Translations under genes and position numbers: made by a program | NCBI GenBank assembly: GCA_030638785.1 | Contig: DAOWDY010000196.1 | Coordinates: 1-16,181, forward strand | Direction: 5' to 3' | Length of the DNA: 16,181 nt | DNA from: Candidatus Thorarchaeota archaeon | GTDB taxonomy: Archaea; Asgardarchaeota; Thorarchaeia; Thorarchaeales; Thorarchaeaceae | Shown here: piece after piece, positions 12,801 to 16,181 of the stretch | Position numbering within the stretch: the stretch's first letter is position 1 | How the letters are laid out: each line of letters begins with the position of its first letter | Notes under the pieces: generated by a model | Told to the model about the DNA's origin: nothing | Databases searched by the model: none | What the model saw: only the letters and a program-made list of their open reading frames with translations

Positions 12801-13946
12801 CTAAGTATCTACAATGATGTTTCCTGGAGTGAAATCTGCATTCGGACCAACCGTAGTTCTTCGCAAAGGATTTCCAAAAAGTACCCATTCAATAGTTGAC
12901 ACGGCTTCATCGCTTCGAATCTCAGATACTTTGCCAAGCTTAATTGCCTCAATCTCCTTCGAAACATCCTCTGCAAGGTTTTCAGTGATTCCTCTATCAA
13001 CTCCAAGCTTGACCTCTCCAATCAAGTCGTGACTATCTAAGAGGTCTAAGAATCCGAACTTCCACCCATCTGCATACGCGCATTGTTTCCAGTTATCAAA
13101 GGATTCTATATTGTTGAGAGTATCGAGTGTAGCACCAATGTATGCAACACCTTGATTAAGGAATGCAGTCAAGAGCGGCCCTTCTTGAGCCGTACTACAT
13201 GCTTCTGAAAACACTACTGGATATCCTTTGAAATGGATATCTTTGGTTTGAGAGCTGGTCAGGATATCGGAGTTATGTGATGCCCACTTCTCCGGTGTGC
13301 CATGTATTCGGGACGTGAATACTCCATCTGAGAATTGTAATATGAACTCACTTGAACCTAGAATCCCTTCGTATTCCTGAGAATATTGTTTCAGGACTTG
13401 CACTGAGAAACCGAGTTTCATCAAGCTCTCAATGTGTCTACTCGACCGACCCGGTTGACTATCAAAGATTATGGCAATGTTACTATCAATTATGTTAGGG
13501 TCCATATGATAGAGAACTGTTCTTTGAGGACCATAGATTCTCCCAACAGGCACATCAGGGATGTTATCGCCATCAACATCTTGGAAGAACCAATCAGTAT
13601 ATGCATAACTTCCTTGATAGCTAATCTGAGTACCTGGTAATTCCTTGTTAGTTCCGATTAACAGAATCCCCTTGTGCCGATTGGAGTCGTAGCTTTCTTG
13701 AATAGTACGGGATGTGAACACCCATGAATTTCTTTTTTCAACAATGAAGTCAGCATCAATCTCCTTTGCCTTCTCTTCATACGCGGTAACATTCTCTTCT
13801 CCTACTCTCCCACAAATCACTAGTAGTTTATTCAGAATATTCCTCTGAGTTCTGCCAACCGCGAAGTCAACGCTATCCAAGTCAATTACTGGGCTGAGCT
13901 GTTCTTTTCTAGGTGCTCCAGGTTTCACATTTGAAAGAGACTTCAT
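12801..13946 (-). CDS. Gingipain-like cysteine peptidase (family C25), apparently cytosolic
   Basis: Caspase-fold peptidase of 381 residues. The C25 signature appears as GILLIGTNKELP (93-104), YAYTDWFFQDVDGDNIPDVPVGRIYG (114-139), which includes a Dx[DN]xDG-like acidic loop, and the catalytic pair His215 (SRIHGTPEKW) and Cys250 (VFSEACSTA). The 35-residue His-Cys spacing is close to that of RgpB as I recall it (His211, Cys244). The end carries VLFGNPLRR, equivalent to the GDP block of gingipains. There is no signal peptide, propeptide or membrane helix, unlike secreted gingipains, so it probably works inside the cell. The start ATG at 13946 has AAGGAG 4 bases upstream. A 6-2-6 inverted repeat lies just upstream. 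It is divergent from the HAD gene. Peptidase activity and specificity are inferred only. Confidence 0.8.
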   Translation of the reverse strand: MKSLSNVKPGAPRKEQLSPVIDLDSVDFAVGRTQRNILNKLLVICGRVGEENVTAYEEKAKEIDADFIVEKRNSWVFTSRTIQESYDSNRHKGILLIGTNKELPGTQISYQGSYAYTDWFFQDVDGDNIPDVPVGRIYGPQRTVLYHMDPNIIDSNIAIIFDSQPGRSSRHIESLMKLGFSVQVLKQYSQEYEGILGSSEFILQFSDGVFTSRIHGTPEKWASHNSDILTSSQTKDIHFKGYPVVFSEACSTAQEGPLLTAFLNQGVAYIGATLDTLNNIESFDNWKQCAYADGWKFGFLDLLDSHDLIGEVKLGVDRGITENLAEDVSKEIEAIKLGKVSEIRSDEAVSTIEWVLFGNPLRRTTVGPNADFTPGNIIVDT

Positions 13947-13962
13947 CGTACTCCTTCGTGTT

Positions 13963-13976
13963 ATATCACCTGATAT
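13963..13976. repeat. 6-2-6 inverted repeat upstream of the C25 peptidase
   Basis: ATATCA and TGATAT flank a CC centre. The repeat ends 17 bases before the C25 start codon, in the 109-bp divergent gap with the HAD gene. It overlaps the leader or the TATA-like AT-rich stretch and is a candidate operator. Confidence 0.35.
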
Positions 13977-14055
13977 GATGTTTTCTCTTGTTAGGAAGCT
14001 TCAATTACTCCCTGACTCAGTACCCTGATGTAGCTCTATCTGGACGTGCAAAGAC

Positions 14056-14709
14056 ATGGATTATGACCTTAAGGTAATATCTTTTGATTTAGATGGAGTT
14101 CTATATGATGGAAAAAGTGCTACTTATCCTGTGGCAAAAGAACTTGGACTTGAGCAGGAATTTTTTCGAATCATTGAGGAAAACATTGAACTCCAACGAT
14201 CTAATGAAGATTCAATTATTGAGGTTGCAAAGATTTGGACCGGTGTCCCTGTCGATGGAACCCTTGATCATATCATCAAAGATATGCCTTTGATGAGTGG
14301 AGCAGAAGAAACTGTATCAAATCTAAAAGATTGGGGATACGAAGTTGGATGCATCAGCAGTGGTGTGAGTCAATATTTCTTAATACCATTAGTGAAACGG
14401 CTAGAATTGGATTTCGCATTTTCTAACATCCTGGGAGAAAAGGATGGCAAACATGATGGAACTGTGAGTTATGCCATGGGTGGACCACAAAAGGCTGAAA
14501 CCGCGCTCAAGTATCTATCAGAACGGGGATTCTCTAGGGAGAATCTTGCAGCTATAGGAAATGGAGAGAATGATATTGATCTCTTTCGAAGATGTAAACT
14601 TAGTATTGCTTTCAATCCTGTATCAGAATTAGTGAGTGAGGTTGCCTCACTCACAATCCATTCAAAGGATCTACGTTCTGTACTTCCACATTTTTTCAAA
14701 GATATCTAG
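14056..14709 (+). CDS. HAD-superfamily phosphatase (phosphoserine phosphatase-like)
   Basis: Cytosolic HAD hydrolase of 217 residues, the SerB-type length. All four HAD motifs are present: DLDGVLYD with nucleophile Asp11 and acid/base Asp13, the Ser101-Ser102-Gly of CISSG, Lys146 in GPQKAE and the metal site GNGENDID (168-175). The helical cap lies between motifs I and II (about 20-80). SerB normally has GDGANDL, so the substrate may be phosphoserine or another small phosphomonoester. The ATG at 14056 has only a weak upstream site (GGACGTG). The gene is divergent from the C25 peptidase. Its TAG interlocks with the stop of the DegT gene (CTAG, 14706-14709). A perfect 10-bp hairpin lies inside its last 80 bases. 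Confidence 0.85.
   Translation: MDYDLKVISFDLDGVLYDGKSATYPVAKELGLEQEFFRIIEENIELQRSNEDSIIEVAKIWTGVPVDGTLDHIIKDMPLMSGAEETVSNLKDWGYEVGCISSGVSQYFLIPLVKRLELDFAFSNILGEKDGKHDGTVSYAMGGPQKAETALKYLSERGFSRENLAAIGNGENDIDLFRRCKLSIAFNPVSELVSEVASLTIHSKDLRSVLPHFFKDI
14632..14654 (+). repeat. Perfect 10-bp stem-loop inside the end of the HAD gene
   Basis: GTGAGTGAGG (14632-14641) and CCTCACTCAC (14645-14654) are exact reverse complements around a TTG loop. The stem encodes LVSEVASLT. It starts 78 bases before the stop shared with the convergent DegT gene. Confidence 0.6.
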
Positions 14710-15842
14710 GAGAGAATTTCACGAACTGCATTCTCGATAATGTTAATCTGGTCATCAGTTAAGCTTGGGTGAACTGGTATATCGAAATGTGACCCTCCAA
14801 CTTCTTCAGAGTGAGGTAGGCTGATGTTTGAGTAGTCTGGATAGTTCACAAACTTTGCCCATCTCCAGTTCTGAATGTTGATGTAGGTATCCTGCTTGTG
14901 GCACGGAAGTGCATACACAGTTCTTGCTCCAACATCTCTCTCTCGAAACTCTTTGATTAGATCGTCCCTACTAATTTTATCAGATTTAATCTTGGGTGCA
15001 TAGACATGATATGAAGACTGCAGTCCCTCTGGTTCAGCCTGCGGAGTTACTTCATCGAACTCTGAGAACAGCTTGTTGTATCGTTCTGCATTCTTTCTAC
15101 GAATCTCTGTGACCTTCGGAAGTCGCTTGAGCTGAACGCGTCCAAGTGCCGACACAATATCCATCATTCTGTTATTGTATCCAATCTGGAAATGGCTATA
15201 GCCTCCCTGTTTGCCACGACCATGGTTCTTGATCATTAGTGCGCGATCCATGATCTCTTCATCGTTTGTGGTGATCATGCCCCCTTCTCCAGTCATCATG
15301 TTCTTCGTTGCATAAAATGAGAACGCAGCTGTATGTCCTATTGAACCAACAATCTGGTTCCCCACCTTTGCCCCATGAGCTTGACATGCATCCTCGATGA
15401 CCTGTAGATCGTGCTTCTGTGCAATTTCCATGATTCTATTCATGTCGCTTGGCAATCCGAATATATGAACGGGCATAATCGCTGTTGTTTTCTCAGTTAT
15501 TGCGCCCTCAATTAGATTGGGGTCCATGTTGTATGTATCAGGATCGACATCAATGAATATTGGAACCGCACCTACCATGGCTATGGAGTTGGCTGAAGCG
15601 ATGAAAGTGAATGGTGATGTTATCACTTCATCTCCGGGTTTAACACCCATTGCATCAAGTGCAGTGCTTAGCGCTGTTGTCCCATTGGAGGTCACTGTAG
15701 CAAACTTACTGCCAACAAAAGTTGCATACTCCTTTTCCAATTCTCTAGATACTTTGCCTTCTGCAAGCATCCCAGATTCAAGGACTGCTTTGACTGCATC
15801 AAATTCCTCATCATCGATTATAGGCTTAGCAAAGGGGATCAA
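14706..15842 (-). CDS. DegT/DnrJ/EryC1/StrS family PLP-dependent aminotransferase
   Basis: Sugar aminotransferase of 378 residues, the normal length for the family, which transfers an amino group from glutamate to keto-sugar nucleotides for surface glycans. Visible features are the N-terminal IPFAKPIIDDEE, SNGTTAL (52-58) at the cofactor phosphate, FIDVDPDTYNMDP, EDACQAHGA (150-158, with the pyridine-nitrogen Asp151), the PLP lysine Lys180 in SFYATKNMMTGEGG, and NNRMMDIVSALGRVQL. The start is the TTG at 15842, because family members begin MIPFAKP and GGTGA (15848-15852) lies 5 bases upstream. A GTG at 15869 would add nine atypical residues. An 86-residue membrane protein gene lies 66 bases upstream on the same strand. 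The sugar substrate cannot be determined from sequence, and no other nucleotide-sugar gene is adjacent. Confidence 0.9.
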   Translation of the reverse strand: MIPFAKPIIDDEEFDAVKAVLESGMLAEGKVSRELEKEYATFVGSKFATVTSNGTTALSTALDAMGVKPGDEVITSPFTFIASANSIAMVGAVPIFIDVDPDTYNMDPNLIEGAITEKTTAIMPVHIFGLPSDMNRIMEIAQKHDLQVIEDACQAHGAKVGNQIVGSIGHTAAFSFYATKNMMTGEGGMITTNDEEIMDRALMIKNHGRGKQGGYSHFQIGYNNRMMDIVSALGRVQLKRLPKVTEIRRKNAERYNKLFSEFDEVTPQAEPEGLQSSYHVYAPKIKSDKISRDDLIKEFRERDVGARTVYALPCHKQDTYINIQNWRWAKFVNYPDYSNISLPHSEEVGGSHFDIPVHPSLTDDQINIIENAVREILS

Positions 15843-15847
15843 TATGT

Positions 15848-15852
15848 TCACC
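15848..15852 (-). promoter_or_regulatory. Shine-Dalgarno site supporting the DegT TTG start
   Basis: GGTGA on the minus strand is 5 bases before the TTG at 15840-15842, the codon that yields the family-typical MIPFAKP N-terminus. Confidence 0.45.
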
Positions 15853-15908
15853 AAAACTGGCCTAAACACGTCTGTGTTAAAACATTTTGCTTGGGTTAGG
15901 GGGATGTC

Positions 15909-16169
15909 CTAGTCTTCTGATACATCCGTATCATCTTTTTCAGTGTCATCAACATCAACGATTTCGTCGTCATAGAGTTGACTTACATCTTTAAGACGAT
16001 TCTCCAGGAGCCCAACAAGTCCTACTGAGGCTACCATTATTCCCAGCGTGAGAAGCATGTAAAGAAGATCTGCAAGCAAGAAGACAATCGATAGTCCAAC
16101 TCCTGCCATGAGCCCAGTCAGAAACCGAACAGAGTTCCGAGTCTTTCTAGGAGCTAATCTCTGTGTCAT
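15909..16169 (-). CDS. Small two-helix membrane protein with acidic C-terminal tail
   Basis: Hypothetical protein of 86 residues. A basic N-terminus (QRLAPRKTRNSVR) leads into two close hydrophobic helices at about 15-38 and 40-56. A strongly acidic tail of about 25 residues (DDEIVDVDDTEKDD and onward) follows. By the positive-inside rule the basic N-terminus is probably cytosolic and, with two helices, the tail would be too. The ATG at 16167-16169 has only 12 bases of window upstream, with no visible ribosome site, and the frame remains open to the right edge. The true start may therefore lie outside. It is followed after 66 bases by the DegT aminotransferase on the same strand and may be cotranscribed with it. 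I do not recognise the family. Confidence 0.6.
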   Translation of the reverse strand: MTQRLAPRKTRNSVRFLTGLMAGVGLSIVFLLADLLYMLLTLGIMVASVGLVGLLENRLKDVSQLYDDEIVDVDDTEKDDTDVSED

Positions 16170-16181
16170 CCAATCAGTGAC

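Noticed and set aside
13220..13241. GATATCC/GGATATC inverted repeat with an 8-base loop
   Set aside because: It lies in the middle of the C25 coding region, is only 7 bp long, and encodes ordinary peptidase sequence; probably chance.
1..16181. CRISPR arrays, tRNA or rRNA genes, transposons, prophage genes
   Set aside because: No regularly spaced repeats, cloverleaf-like segments, rRNA motifs, transposase or integrase motifs were seen in the short intergenic regions or among the proteins.

Overview
The window looks like chromosomal DNA from an archaeon, most plausibly an Asgard archaeon (Thorarchaeia-like). This is an inference from gene content. It carries two Roadblock/LC7 proteins, one of them a tandem, plus DUF99, dodecin, a tandem winged-helix regulator, and archaeal-style TATA boxes and short Shine-Dalgarno sites. 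No rRNA, tRNA, CRISPR array, transposase, integrase or phage gene is visible. Eighteen protein-coding genes are supported; one is cut by the left edge and one may run past the right edge. No gene-free stretch reaches 300 bases.

Layout, left to right: the end of an unknown gene (+); glutamine-fructose-6-phosphate aminotransferase GlmS (-); a tandem winged-helix regulator (+); a tandem Roadblock protein (-); a membrane-anchored BMP-type solute-binding protein (+); a YfbR/HDDC2-type HD phosphohydrolase (+); a DUF99 protein (-); a single-domain Roadblock protein (+); a membrane-anchored subtilase with a site-1-protease-like C-terminal layout (-); a CPBP/CAAX intramembrane protease (+); dodecin, an ABC-2 permease and an AlkA-type DNA glycosylase (all -); a small four-helix membrane protein (+); a cytosolic gingipain-like C25 peptidase (-); a HAD phosphatase of the SerB type (+); a DegT/DnrJ aminotransferase and a small two-helix membrane protein (both -).

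Organisation is unusual. Strand switches at 13 of 17 gene junctions, so most genes are single transcription units. Six divergent junctions have compact shared promoter regions of about 109-177 bp. Seven convergent junctions are very tight: three pairs share a four-base block (TTAA, TTAG or CTAG) that supplies the stop codon on both strands. Several divergent regions carry perfect palindromes close to predicted transcription starts.

The most interesting biology is proteolytic. A single-pass membrane subtilase that appears collinear with eukaryotic site-1 protease (MBTPS1) sits head to head with an intramembrane CPBP protease, and a separate caspase-fold C25 peptidase has no secretion signal. 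Whether the first two form a membrane-proteolysis cascade is a hypothesis. Most other genes are housekeeping: amino-sugar supply (GlmS), sugar-linked aminotransfer (DegT), nucleotide clean-up (HD), base-excision repair (AlkA) and flavin- or ligand-binding dodecin.
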